The translations under genes were made by a program, and so were the position numbers. A DNA stretch of 64,000 nucleotides from Colias croceus (Eukaryota; Arthropoda; Insecta; Lepidoptera; Pieridae). The stretch is taken from the NCBI RefSeq assembly GCF_905220415.1, contig NC_059542.1, positions 5,704,001 to 5,768,000 of the forward strand, read 5' to 3'. Shown piece by piece: positions 12,763-26,600 of the stretch. A model generated the notes under the pieces. It had not been told where the DNA came from. It was given only the letters and a program-made list of their open reading frames with translations, and did no database searches. Each line of letters begins with the position of its first letter. Positions within the stretch are counted from its first letter, which is position 1.

Positions 12763-15199
12763 TTATGACCTAGAGAAGAGTTGACTGATACATGCCATGA
12801 TCCCATCATAGTAATGTACGAATATTGATACAATTAACACAAACATAGCGAAGCAAATCCCTGTAATATACATAAATTGGCTGGCTTCTTGGGGAGATGC
12901 TAGGAGTTCTTCACTGCTTGTATCACGATCCAAGGCATCAAACTCTGATGTATCTGAAACAATACATTTGATAATGATTTTTGATACTATTTTTAAAACA
13001 TTACTAAATAAAGGCGTAAAAATCGTTCAGAGAGCCTACTACAGTATTAATGAATATACGGAAGACGTAAATTCATGGAATGTCGCGCTTAAGAACCGCA
13101 ATTCAAAATTACCTGCTGGTGTCTCAACATCGCAAATAACATCCCCTTCAGTTATTTGCAGATCAAGAAGTTCTTTCACAGAAAGCAGAGCCTCTGCAGG
13201 CGCCTCTCCGGGGAATAAATAATCACAGAGATATAAAGAGCCCACAGGAACTAAGACTCGCCTTGGTGGTTCATTGAAACAGACTTTTTCTGAAAACATA
13301 ATTAATAGGTTTTCAACAAATAAACAGAATTACAAATTCATAAAATGATAAAAAAAAACTTTTAAGGAATAAAAGAAATCTCAAGAAAATTAAAAAGTGA
13401 AATACATAGACAATTGTAAGAAAAATTGATGTCATACCTTCAGGTAACAAATTGTCATCAATTAACGCATCACAGTGCATTGTGAAACGTGATGCAAGTG
13501 ACCTTATAATGTCCTGTTTGACAGCAGCAATCGCTTCACTAACAGTTGCTTTTGGATACATGAATACACTTGACGCTACCACTCCACTGAAGTGTATATT
13601 CCCATCACATTCTAGATATTCAACAGTCTCGGGTAGGGAGTTTTCCTGCAAAGTATTAATGTTTGATGTTTGAGTGTCATACGAAAAAAGGAATAAAAAA
13701 AAGAAGTTAAATCTGGGCCCTGGATTCCTAAGTAATTTCCCTTAATCGGGTATTATGGCATTTAATTTTTCAAAGAAGGTGTGGGGCAGGATAGGGCAAG
13801 ATTAAACATCAGATATTTGTCAGTAAAATTAATTCAGAACAAGAAATCTTGTGTTGATGTAATTATAGATTTAAACATCATTGACTATCAAAAAAAAATT
13901 AAAGTACTTACAAATTAAAGTAAAATACGTGCATACTTACAAATGGCACAAACAATGAAACATGCATTGATTTCAACACATCTTGTGCAGATTTTGTACT
14001 ATTTTTTACTTTTTTCTTCTTATTTAGCTGTTCCAGTTGTTCAGAACCTTCCTTTAATTCTCCATCAATGAACATAACACTAGATTCAATTGTCTTATGT
14101 GCAGATTCTAGAATTTGCTGTAAACAAAAAGTTTATAGGGGCCAAAAAATAAAAAATAAAAAATACATGTCATGTATCTCACATCGACGCCCCCTAATAA
14201 ATACATTATGACATATTCAAAAGTTCACAAACTAAGTTAATTTTTTTTTCTTCATAAGTGATAAAAGTAACAAACCTTACCTTTGTTATAAACAAAATAT
14301 GAAACCAACCTGAAATTGATGTTTAACCGATATACCACTCTTCTTCACTATGACTGGATATACTTCATCAAATTCATAATAGCAGTCCAACCTTTGCCAT
14401 TGCTGTGGTTTTGGTAAGAATTTCCACTCTACAGGTTTGATTGAAGTCTTGTTACCCGTCCCAACCTCCACACTTTTACAAGTCAATACTTTAGTACTTG
14501 TACACATATGTAGAATCAATCTCTCATTTGAATGTGGATAATTACCATTCATATATGGATTGGCATTCTGTGCTTTAAATGTGTAATTTAAAACTGACTT
14601 CACTTTACTGAAGTAATTGGGATCTTCAAAAATATCTTCATCGCTTGTTACAAATATTCCTAAAAATACATATTACATATTTAAATGATAAGGAAAGAAA
14701 ACTTGCAATGATTAATACAAATCCAAAAAATAAATTTAATACTTTCACCTATTATTCAGCCTTATATTGTATTAAATAAATACATATTACCATTATAACA
14801 ATACTACTTTCAAATAATTAAATTAATGAACCTTGAACAAACATTCCTCCAGGCAACATTCTTGTTACATGTTTGGCATGATCAGCTACCCAGGTTTCAG
14901 ACACTCCTAACAAGTTCCTTAAAGGCTCTGGCTTCTCTGATGTAAAACTAGTCTCCGATAATGCATCGGGGCTTTTTTCTTCTGGTGTCCGTGCAAGATG
15001 AATGACATTTTCACGTGCCTCAGTTATCTAAAAATATTATATTGTAATGAGATAACTTAAAATTCTTTAACGCATGTATTTCTAACAAATGTCAGTCACC
15101 TACCTGTCCCAAAATTAAACCAATTACATAAACTTCCTGAGTGGCATATTGTTCCAAATACTGAAGGCAATGCTCCGGTGAATAAACTGTTCTTACCAT
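12763..15199 (-). CDS. Odr4: ODR4 homologue (ER membrane GPCR-trafficking factor), 7 coding exons, 464 aa
   Basis: Minus-strand coding exons are 15199-15104, 15027-14832, 14659-14310, 14117-13941, 13645-13438, 13289-13113 and 12953-12763. Every junction is GT-AG and the lengths sum to 1395 bases (464 aa plus TAA), close to the animal family's size of about 450. Family landmarks, recognised by recall, include the N-terminal YVIGLILGQ, the block WVADHAKHVTRMLPGGMFVQG, an ICAST-like stretch (LILHMCTSTKVLTCKS), VSEAIAAVKQDIIRSLASR and RRVLVPVGSLYLCDYLFPGE. One transmembrane anchor lies at about residues 429-447 (FMYITGICFAMFVLIVSIF), preceded by an acidic Ser-rich stretch and followed by a short tail. 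In worms and mammals ODR4 works at the endoplasmic reticulum with ODR-8/UFSP2, promoting maturation of receptors to cilia and UFMylation turnover; that role here is by homology. Confidence 0.94.
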
Positions 15200-16177
15200 C
15201 TTGATAAACTAAAAACAAAACAATAACATATTTTTAAGCCGACCTCAAAGTGTCTCTACAACCAATATCGAGTTGGTGCTACATTTTGTGGTAATTACAG
15301 AAAATTAATTCAACTAGATAGTAGGGATATATTTCCTCAAAAATACATATAAGAGAATAATTTTAGATGGACACCTACTACCGCATGTACTTCTTATTTG
15401 TTTTAAGCAATTTTACACACAAAATAAGTTAGGATGGTCGTAGAATTTACAGTAGTAGTTATTAAGTTTACAAATTATTCTAAGATTCTAACACTTGTCG
15501 CCTGTCTGGTTTATTTGTCAAACCGCAAACGTCACTTGACACTTGACATTTGACTGCTGGCAAGTGGCAGTCCATATTGCAACGTCAGTTTTTAATCCTC
15601 GACGACCACAGAGTACTTATTTATTCTATTATGTAACTAGAAAAACTTGGTGCTGGACAATGGACATTGAGATACTATACAGTTATACACATATTACTAC
15701 GTATAGAGAAGACACCGCCTCACTTATGAACCGTTCAACTGAGGTCGGCCGGCTACACTGCATTCAGTCGCTTTAGCGCGATGGTCACGTTCATGTCTTG
15801 TTTGTTATTAACTCAGTCCCCGGAATCACAGACACAATAGAAAATCTATTGTGTTTTGGACCGCTCGGGGCTCAATGTAAAAAAAACATGAAACTTATCA
15901 ATTAATATGCCCTCGAGTGTGTTACGCTAATAATTCAAGTAACGCGGCAAAGTGCAAAGGAATAACTTTTCATCAATCATTTTTAAAACTTGGTTAATAA
16001 TATTATTAAAAATAAAAATAAATATCATTTACGCCGTGGCTTATTTTATTAGATTTTCAGTATTTAAAAATACATCACCACTTTTTCAAAACAATGGTAA
16101 TAGAAACCAGTGTAATGATTAAGGGTCAGCGCAGAACGAAGCGCAGCGCATTTTTCATTGGTGGGTGATTGGTGGTT
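15200..16177. promoter_or_regulatory. ODR4 5' flank / promoter region (unresolved)
   Basis: Upstream of the ODR4 ATG on the minus strand. The stretch 15480-15780 is more GC-rich than its surroundings and repeats short TGACA-like words (CACTTGACACTTGACATTTGAC). A small hairpin, CACAATAG..CTATTGTG, lies near 15833-15853. No TATA box is evident and the transcription start is not defined. Confidence 0.35.
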
Positions 16178-16343
16178 AAACTGTTATCGAAAATAATTCG
16201 ACATTGTCCTCATTAAAATAATATTCAAAATCAAATATCATCAATAATTTATTCCCGAGCAGCATCGAAGAGATCACATGCGAAAGGTAGCGCTTTTGAA
16301 TATTATTTTTAATGAGGACAATCAACAATGTCGATAATAGTTT
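16178..16343. mobile_element. 166-bp inverted-repeat element
   Basis: The left arm starts AAACTGTTATCG and contains GACATTGTCCTCATT then AATATTCAAAA. The right arm is its imperfect reverse complement ending CGATAATAGTTT, with arms of about 45 bases. It contains no reading frame of its own. A target duplication is not clear. Confidence 0.6.
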
Positions 16344-17120
16344 GACAACGAAAAATATCAACCTCCCCTGAGTATATTATGTTCTGTGATATCAACGGCG
16401 CGCGCGCCGGCCGTCATTTAATTAAGAAAATTATTAACACTATTAAATGTTACTATGAGCATGGACGAATATTATTCGTCCATGCTATGAGTACATATTG
16501 AGTAGGTATTTTTAACGCGTTGTGTGGTTTTTATTACTACTTCCCCCGACTTTGCTTGTTTCTATCGATATTAGGTATAATAATTATCAATGTAACATGG
16601 ACTTAGAAATGAATTTAAAAAAATTGGACCAATTAAAATATCCATGACTGCACTGCGATGCATCGGTGAGTGGTGACATTAGACACCTAATTAATACATA
16701 TTTTAATTTTATTTCAATATAATATAGTTCAACTTGTTTGAGGAATTTATATCAAGTTTCGGTCGAAACAAACAAATGTTACAGTTCTCATACACAATTT
16801 TTTTTTTTAATTTTATATTCAGGTAAAAGCTAATGTTCATCAAAATAATTTTACACACAATATTATACCCACTTCTATTATTATCATAGAACTGTGATAG
16901 AAATTTTAGGATCTACATATAAATGTTTGAATTTATTCAAGTAGACTGTTTTATTTGCTGTGAGGTAGAAATAAAAAATAAGTTAGTGATTTTACTACTT
17001 AAGTATTAACACATAAATGTTGATAAATTGAAACTGTTTTCAATTTTTTGTTAATTTCTTGGGTTATTAAATATTTTTGATATTGTATCAAATTAGTTAA
17101 TTTATATTATAGAGATAATA
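16344..17120. other. Intergenic between ODR4 and the nudC 3' end
   Basis: AT-rich with no gene seen. It holds a GC palindrome near 16397-16412 (GGCGCGCGCGCCGGCC) and a 13-bp-stem hairpin at 16459-16485. Confidence 0.5.
16459..16485. repeat. Perfect hairpin GCATGGACGAATA / TATTCGTCCATGC
   Basis: Thirteen-base perfect inverted repeats around a single T. One of several snap-back palindromes in this window. Confidence 0.85.
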
Positions 17121-17126
17121 TTTATT
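17121..17126 (-). terminator. Candidate nudC polyadenylation signal
   Basis: Minus-strand AATAAA about 490 bases past the nudC stop. A nearer AATAAA (plus-strand TTTATT at 17597-17602) lies only 16 bases past the stop and seems too close. Which one is used is unknown. Confidence 0.35.
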
Positions 17127-17618
17127 TGTAGAATCAATTATAAATTGATCTCAATCAAGCACCCATTCTCCTAGAACACCATATTCATTCAAGACTTTCA
17201 TTGAAATTACATCTCTTGTAGGAAACAGGAAGTCGCAATAGCGTCATATCTCCAACAATAATAAAACAACAAGTCATTTTAATATTTATATTTACTGAAT
17301 ACTATCAGTTATTTTACTATAATCTGGCAAAACCGCTTTCAATGTTTTTTATTAGACACGGATCAATAATGACTAGTGAGAGCCCAAAAATTAATAAGGT
17401 CGGCAAATTAAAAATGAAGGTTTGCCCACTGGCCTTTTGCTTTAAGCTTATTTAATTACATATTGTTCAGACAACATGATTGCCAGACTACAGATTGGTA
17501 CATATAAAACGTTGGAACGTAAAGTACATCAATCGTTTATGACGATACATCAAGAGTTCTTAGAATTACAAAGTTCTAATAGTTCCTTCAAGACAATTTA
17601 TTAGACGCAATTGTATAT

Positions 17619-20600
17619 TTAATTAAATTTGCATTTAGAGAAATCCATTTCTGGGTGTTGCTCCATGAACCTAAAACAAAAGAAGGGTTTTAAGTTGAAG
17701 ATATTATTTCGTCATTAACGTACGCGGAAAAATATATCAAGGAGATTAATTATCTGAAATATGAAAGTATTAAATCCGCCAATTGGCTCAAATCACAATT
17801 CTTAGGTGTATATGTAATGATTGAACTTGATGTTGCCTTTTACTTTCCGATCTCCCAAGCGTTCATTATGAACAGTTATAGGCAAATCAATAACAAATAT
17901 TATCGTTACGTATTACATATTTATTGGAATTAAAAACGGAATGTTACCCTCAAAAATTCCGATTTTCATTCAATATAAGAGTCAGAATAGAATCATTAGT
18001 AATAATTTTATATTTGAAGCAAAACAATGTTCTTTCTAATAAAAATATCTAGACATTGGAGTCTATTGTATTTATTTGTAAGAACATCTGAACCGATAAT
18101 CTAATAATGTTTAAACTATTTTTTCTACATCCAAAACAAATTGATCCTTGGAAATGGTAAACAAAGAATACAACTTTCAATATAATATGAATTTGTATCG
18201 CATGTTTTTATTCCCTATTTTTAATCAACATTTAATCATCCCTAAACCAAAAAGAGAGAGCTGAATAAAGATTTAATTTAATAAGAATAATTATTGTCCA
18301 TATTATATTCAGAATAATGCTATTTTTATTGATTCTATACTGTAATGTACGCATTTCTTTATCAGCTAAACGAGCTGGTTTTTGAAATTAAGAATTATTC
18401 TCCATATTATATTAAGAATAATGCTATTTTTATTGATTCTATACTGTATAATTTACTCACTTCTTAAGCACGTCTTGTTTCTTTTGTTCATCGCTCGTCG
18501 GCAGTCCCATCTCCTTTTGCCTCTGGTCGTACATCATCTTCTCAACTAGGCCTCTAGTTTCCCCGTCCAAGTCCGACAACTTTGACGGCTCTATAAGCAA
18601 AATAAATTAAATCTTTATTTTGCCAAGATATGTACACTGACTCTAAAACTAGAAGAACTCTTGAATCGTGTCTTAAGAGGCCGGCGGACGACAATTTTTC
18701 CATACAAACGTAATTCCAAAATAATTTTCAGTTTGAGCATATTTCCACTTTATTGTGCTGTTATTCGGAATAAGACAGTATTTATCTAGGTTCCCATATT
18801 ATTTTTATTGCAAAATACTTAAATACAACGAATTGTAAACGATTTGTATTTATCACATTTTTAAAGTATAAATGATATGTTTTCTACTCATCCATTCTGT
18901 AATAAAAACGGCAATATTCTTAATGTAATGTAATTCGACACATGGTTTACATTGTTAAGTTACACAATATGCAAAAAAAATTGGAAAAGCATTGAGTTTT
19001 CATTCATCGTTTTTGGTATTACGGCACACGTTCAAATTAATCACAAATTTTCATCGGTCGTCGTGCTGTCGCATCAAGCACAATATACAGATACATACAG
19101 TAAACTTCATAGTATAGAAAAAAGTTTGTATGTGTTGGTAATATTTTCGATGTGTGAAAACCACGTCACCACTTTGTCAAGCACAAGCCTGTCAAACTAT
19201 TTTCTTTTTCATCCTAAAACAAAAAGGTGGAGGTTCTATGCTCGTATAATAATAATTTTAATTTATTTTTGCATATTTTGTGTTTTTAAGTTTAATTTAA
19301 TTTATCGTTTTAAATATAATTAAGTAGGTATACCTAAATACAAGTATTGTTAATTCTGGTTTAAAATAATTACTTTAATAATTATTTTAATTAAAATAAT
19401 TTGCGCCTGTAATCACTACATATATTAGCAACATAATAAATTTTCTAGTGTATCAATTTTTTTTTCTACGAATTTATTTAGGTAGCTCAGTCGGCCGCGA
19501 AAATCCCAATATTTTAAATATTTTTTTAAAAATCGTGTTTTTAAAATAAAACTCTGGGTGTTCTACTCGTGTAAAGAGAAGCTCCAAAGGATGTCACTTT
19601 TTTGCGCCTAAAAGTAAAAACATATAGTGCATTGTGCGTGCGTATTTTTTGCCAATTGTATTGTAATATTTCTGACTAGCTTCCACCCGCGTCTCCATCC
19701 GCGCGGATGTCGGTCTTCGCGTGGATGGTTTATTTCTCCATTTTGAGTTACTCTGACAATGACATCTTATAAAAAAAAGAATCCACTGCGGGTAACGCAA
19801 CGTGTGTTCGCGGTTCTACAGAACAACGTCTATGGAATATGGATAAAACTGAAAAATTAAGATTATTTTTTTCCACGTGTTATTCCAGGATAAAAAGTAT
19901 CTAAAAGTATATATTGTATGCCCAGGATAATAAAGTATAATTATTATGCCAAGTTTCATCGAAATCGAACTGTTAGTTTTCACGTGATGTCAGCATACAG
20001 ACAGACAGACAGACGGACAGACAAAAATTTTTTAATCACATATTTGGGTTTGGTATCGATCCAGTAACACCCCCTGCTATTTACTTTTTCGATATTTTCA
20101 ATGTACAGAATTGACCCTTCTACAGATTTTTTTATTATATATGTATAGAGTATCTAGATTATATTTGCGAAAAAAATGTACCCTGATTTTTACAGCTACA
20201 TTTTTTTTCTACAAAGCCTAGATGTTGAGATATTATTGAAGACTAGATTTTCGCCCGCGGCTTCGCCCGCGTTTGCAAAGGAAAACCCGCATAGTTCCCG
20301 TTCCCGTGGGATTTTCGGGATAAAAATCCTATGTGTTAATCTAAGTTACCCTCTATATGTGTGCTAAATTTCATTGTAATCGGTTCAGTAGTTTTTACGT
20401 GAAAGAGTAACAAACATCCATACATCCATACAAACTTTCGCATTTATAATACCTATTACTAGTAGGATATAAGTGTTGTAGAGAAATTTCCTTAAAACGC
20501 ATTGCTATTCTGCACATACACTTACGATTGCCCAAAGTTTGCTGCAAAAATAAAGTAAATAAGAAACATTATATTCCTAAATAAAAAGAAATGCGTTTGT

Positions 20601-23600
20601 CAATATGAATGAATGGTACACTCACACAACTACACACTATTCACACAAATTCACGCGCGGCTTCGGCGGGAATTGTGCAACAGAGACAACAATATTCGAG
20701 CGTATTTTTCGAATTGCAGTTGGCAGCGGCCTCCGCCGGACTCTTAAGAGCCAGCGTTCCTCATTATATATATAAAAAAAAAAAGATTTATTTATTCCGT
20801 GCTGTATTACAAATGCGAAAGTAACATTATAGCTGTAAGTTGTTACATATTTGATGAAACTTTGAAGAAGGACATGGAATTTATACTTATAGATCTATGT
20901 TCACTCTGATAGACGATGATTATTATTATATGTTTATTGGTTATCGTCATGTACAGTGCATAATACCAACACAGTTAATTTTAATACTGAAAGTTAAAAC
21001 AATGTCGTGAAGCGGACGAACACCTGTTATAATTACTTTGGTTTCAAGGACACGGTATGTGAACCAGCTACAACTGTTTTGCTCTTTTTTGAACACATCC
21101 TTAATAAGGATCTCTTCATGGTGCCCAATCAAACCGATACAGCATATAAAATATTTACTACCAACAAAATTGAAATAATCTAAAAATCTTGCTAATATTT
21201 TAAATGTAAAAGCTTCGATGGATTAATTTTGACCAATCCAGTTGAAACATACGAAGGGATAGGCAAACAAATAAGTACATAGGCTATTTTTTGTGGAGAT
21301 GCCAACTATTGCAAAACATAATAGCGTCACTATACTTTTTAAGCTATTGCATAGCTTCTATCGCGGGCCTTGAGCGCGGGGACCGAATCGAGTAATTCCG
21401 TAACGAAAAAACCTCACGCTCCCCACTACGAATAGCTTTACCGCGGCAGTCCCCGAGTGCCACACGTCTTTTCTAAAATGTTTAAATGTTAAAGCGATAT
21501 TAACGTAACAAATCATCAGGTCACTTTTTGCAGTCTAGTGGAACATTACCTAAAACCAAACAGAGGTTCATAATTCCTCAATAATGTTACTTGTTAACCG
21601 AATTAACATTAAAACAAGTCATAACTCATAGCGTTGACATACTTCGCAACCTCTACCGATCGTTTTTCAAATGATTTTACACTATAGGTGCGAAAGTAGC
21701 ATTGTAATGAAAACTTGTATAATATAAAGGTATCGCTTGTCGAATGACAACAAATATAGTTCTACGGAAGATATTATGTAAATGTGTCTTTTTTTAACCG
21801 ACTTCAAAAAAAAGGAGGAGGTTATCAATTCGGCCGGTATATTTTTTTTTTTTTTTTATGTATGTACACCGATTACTCCGCGGTTTCTGAACCGATTTAC
21901 GTGATTCTTTTTTTGTTCGATGCGGGATGGTGTCGAATTGGTCCCATAAAAATTTTATTCGGATAGGCCCAGTAGTTTTTATTTTATGAGCATTTTTGTC
22001 TGTAGGTATTTGTAAATTTTGCAAGTGCAAGTTTGAAGTCGGTTGTTTTTAACGCAGTTATCACTTGTACACTAGTCAAACCAATCATGAGGAGATATCA
22101 ATAAAATCATGTTTATTTTTACATATTTCATGGTAAAGCGCGTGGCAGGATAACATATTTTATATGTATCAAATTACTCTGAATCAGAATGCGATGATAC
22201 ATTTTTTAATCTGAATTTTAGATTTATATTTATGTTATTTTAATCGAATTCCTATATTTGCGGTTTCGAATTACACACGAAGGCTCCAATATTTCTTAAT
22301 CATCGCGATGCGTCACTACATTTTACAGCCTTAAAAATTTCTTAATTTTCAGATGACATTTATGAATGAGTGGAAAAACACGAATAAGTTTTGTGTTAAA
22401 TCATATTTTAAGTTTGTAATAATGTTGTAATAACTCGACAGACTCGACGAAATATTTAACCTACCTGGATTTATTTTCCTAGTAGATATTTCTGGATCTG
22501 TCGTCACTAAACGGCCCCACCAATTCATTTTGTTAACCTGCAAAAATATTGACATTACTACAATTTACAAATTAACACACACATACAAATTACTTTTATA
22601 TACAACGACTGCAATTTATTATAAATACGCCTACTTAAAGCATGTTTACAAAATAAATACACCTTTTCTCAAAACGTTTAGGTATGTCCATATAATTTTT
22701 TAAAGAATATAAAATACTAGATGTGCTGCGCGGTTTCACCCGCGTGGCTCCGCTCCTGTTATGTTGGTCTTAGCGTATATAGTATATACTATATAGCTAT
22801 ATTACTCGTGGATAATGTAGCTTTCGAATGGTGAAAGAATTTTTAAAATCGGTCCAGTAGTTTATGAGCCTATTCATTACAATCAAACAAACAAACAAAG
22901 TTTTCTTCTTTATAATATTAGTGTAGATGTAGATCAATCACGTGAGGCGGGATTTGAACGCGCGTCTGTAAGAATAGAAAAAAATCGAATATGGGTGGAG
23001 GGATAGAATCCCGTCTCATGATCGATTTATTATATTAATTACATGTACTTATGTATAAAGCATTTGAATGCCATAAAACTAAAATATCAAATTCAAAGTT
23101 TACGCCCGTTATAGGTACCTTTTCTAAATTGACGAGTAAGTTCCTTCCGTCCTGCAGCACCCACGTCGATTCTTCAATCTTGACGTCCGCGTCGAGTTCT
23201 TCATCAATGATAAGGGGTTGGCCCTTGATGCCGACCTTCAGATGACGCTTGCTTATTACCACTGTCAAATCACGAGGACGCAATACTTGCCGAAGAGGTA
23301 CCCGCAACTGTAACAAAACTAATCAATGTTAAACGTGTCCAAATTGTGGCATTGGATTTACTAGTCCACTTCAGCTTAGCCCGGTGTAAATACATAGCCT
23401 CTATAGCACTCAAGGATCACGTAAATATATCCAAAAAAATTGAGCTTTAATACGCGTTTATTCCGGTTGCATCGAGCAATGCATAAATCATAGCGCAGAG
23501 AACTGGCACGACCGATAGAGATCACACGCAATAAGTAAAAATATTTTAATTTACACTGCATAGTGCATATTACTGAATTGATAACTGTTTACATTACAGA

Positions 23601-26600
23601 TTCATCATACGTTAAAATATTTAAGCTGGTAGGTATACTTATTTATTGTTATTCAATGAATTATTTAAATGTGGTATAATAATATGTAACGTTTTATAAC
23701 TTCAACCACAATTTATATGCCTATAAAAAGAGGCAAGGAAATCGATTTTATTCATTCCGCATAAAGCTTTAATGGTGTTGAGGAAAATGCATAAAATGAG
23801 AATATGCTTGTCATTTGAGTTGCTCAATATCCACAAGTTTTTTGCAGTTTTAGCTTGAAGTTCTTGGAAGATGTCTCTATGTTAGATTGACAATATGATT
23901 ATTGTGCAACAATAAAATTTACGATGAGGGAAAATCAATGGTTAATATAGCAAACGTGAACGACATCAGAATAAATAATGTGGAACTAAGGAAAACTAGT
24001 CAGTACAAATGTATTGTCATTATAGATTTGCAAAGATGAGTATCAGCATTGCAGATACCACATATTAAGTAATTCTTTTATATTCAATAAATTAAATAAA
24101 TAGTGCATATTTTTTTGCATACAATTAAATATTGATCAATGGCAGAACGCCTTATGTAACAGGATACAACAAAAATGTATCTGCATTTATTTACGTAGAC
24201 GGATATGATCATTCATGATATAAATATTAAATACTGGAAAAACAAGACGTATTAAACATTGTAATTTAACGAAGTTACAATTTTAAAAGGTCATAAGTTT
24301 ACAAGTGTTTAAGTGAAATGGTTTTATAATAATGTGATATAATGAGTGTTTACCAGTCCTTATCGAAATGGCTACCTCGTTTATTTCATGACGCAAATCA
24401 GTACTTTTAACAAATTGAATTTTTATGAATTTAATGTTGTCGTTACGATATCGTTTTAAGTCTAATTGTAGGTATTTCAGACTAACACCATCAATTAAAG
24501 TTTTATCTGGTGCAACACTAATTGTTGCACTTTACTTGCTCAATAAAATCTTGTAGATGTAAGTTTCTTATTCATTTAATTAAAAGATAAATACTGAGCG
24601 ATATAAAGTATTTCATTAAATCGTCTTAACGATCAACTTGATGTAAGTATAATTATATCGAAGGTCACTTCCGTGAAAATTAGAAATTCATCATCAGATC
24701 AAGCACCTACATACGTCAACAGAGAATAAAGCATAGAGCCTTTACGAATACGCCCATTTGCAAAGGTTTTTGCTTCGCACGTACACATAAGGATCTTCAC
24801 TCTCGCTTGCCATATCTATTATCATCTCATTAGTTGTTACATTTACCCTATTTATCTGACCGCGAGAACAAGGTGCACTTGATTGAGGAGCGTCATACTG
24901 ACACGCGGAGAATACGGAATCTTTCGGAATAATAATATGATAGCCACCAAAGAACTTAGCCGACCACTATGGCGGGGTGACCTCGCATTCCACACAAGGA
25001 CGATGAACATGAACATATCGACATTTGCGTCTGATAAAACTGCACAACTGTATAGTCAATCGTTAGTGATTTAATTATCTACGCTATTTTAAGTGGAATC
25101 ATTAAATTATAAAAAAATTATAAACGGTTTACAATTTAATCATTATGTGTGAATAATAATGTAAATAGTAATGAATTCTTGTACAGGTGCGCGTAATTTC
25201 TAATAATATAATTGGGTAGAAATCAATATTTTATGTTTGATCTGTAAACATACGAATAAGACTAACATGGACGAATTCAAAACATGCTCAATTATATTGA
25301 TATCACATCGCAGTTTATTAAAACAAATGATTATATAAAAGAAAAGAAAAAACACAATTAGAACGGTGGAGGTTCATTGTACCAATTCTAATGAAACTTA
25401 GAAAGAATGAAGAGTCCGAATTGAACACGATGGGAAGAACAATCACGAAGCAATTATATTTGAGCGTGTGACTGAGAAATTAACCAAACCTTCAAACAAC
25501 AGTCTCGTAAAGAATTACTTTTTGAGAAACCTTGCAATTACCGCGCTCAATACCATGGTGTACAATGTTCACGTGTTTTACAGAGAAACTGATTTAGAAA
25601 TAAAATACATTAATATAATAATTTCACGGTAGAGAAAACAAATAACTCGCAAATATTGTGTTTATAGATTAAACCAAGGACGCAATCTAAGACCATAATT
25701 AATAATTATATTACTTATACAAAAGTTTATTTGGATAGATTAGTGTCTCACTAACCACGAGGTGATGTGCGTTTTCCGGATGTCCTTGTTGTTATAAAAA
25801 AGCAGTTTCTTTTCAAAATAAATAATTAATGAAGATGAAGAAGATTATTATTACACAGTTCTGCCTAAATCTTACGCAATATAAATAATTCTCAAAACTC
25901 AAAACTACCAAAGTATAACGCCTCAAATCTTCTTAGATTATATCTAATTTGAAACGTGCGGCCAGTTTTTTTGAAAAGTAAATCAGCGGTCATGTTACCT
26001 ATCAATTACATTGTCAAATCGTATACACACAGTTTGTAGCAATTCTAATTCCATTCCAAAGGCACAAGAGTTACTACACAAGGTTGCGTTTTAAGCAAAC
26101 CCAAATGATTTTTTATAATTCTAGCAAATCTACCTTTATTTACCATATCTTTGAAAACGTGACTAATTTAGAATAACTACGAAGACGTCAGTACTTATAG
26201 GTACGCTACTAAGGGCTAAAACAATAAGTCTTTACATACCACTTGCACTGTGCTGATAACTTCATTGAAAAAATTGTTGTTAGAAACGTTAGTCACATGA
26301 TTAGAACATTATTGAACGTGAATTTATCTTTACTACGATAATAATTAAAGCCTTTGTTTGTTGGTCTTAAAACATGAATACTTTAATAATTTCATTGTCT
26401 ATCATTCAATTTAACTGAATATTTGTATCCTGCACTATCATTGGAAGTATACAAGGATAGTTTAAATTAATTAGATATATTATCATTGAACTTGGATGGG
26501 TCACGTATGCGTTCATCCTTTTTATTGATGTAACATCTTGTGAATCGTAATTTCTATTACTTTCCGAGTCCTGCATGATTCAATGTAAGAATGGCATGGC

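Larger units (their letters stand above)
18591..22464. other. nudC intron 6, repeat-bearing
   Basis: A 3.9 kb intron with no exon or gene of its own visible. It contains the repeat fragments at 19905-20150 and 20236-20470 and the MITE at 21796-22044. A GC-richer block around 21360-21475 has no assignable function. Confidence 0.5.

Noticed and set aside
18952..19323. 123-codon plus-strand frame
   Set aside because: It lies in a nudC intron, has a non-ATG start, low complexity at its end and no domain; taken as chance in AT-rich DNA.
22930..22960. Possible tRNA on the minus strand
   Set aside because: Only a B-box-like GTTCAAATCCCGCC is present; no acceptor stem, anticodon arm or A-box at proper spacing. 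Treated as a SINE remnant.
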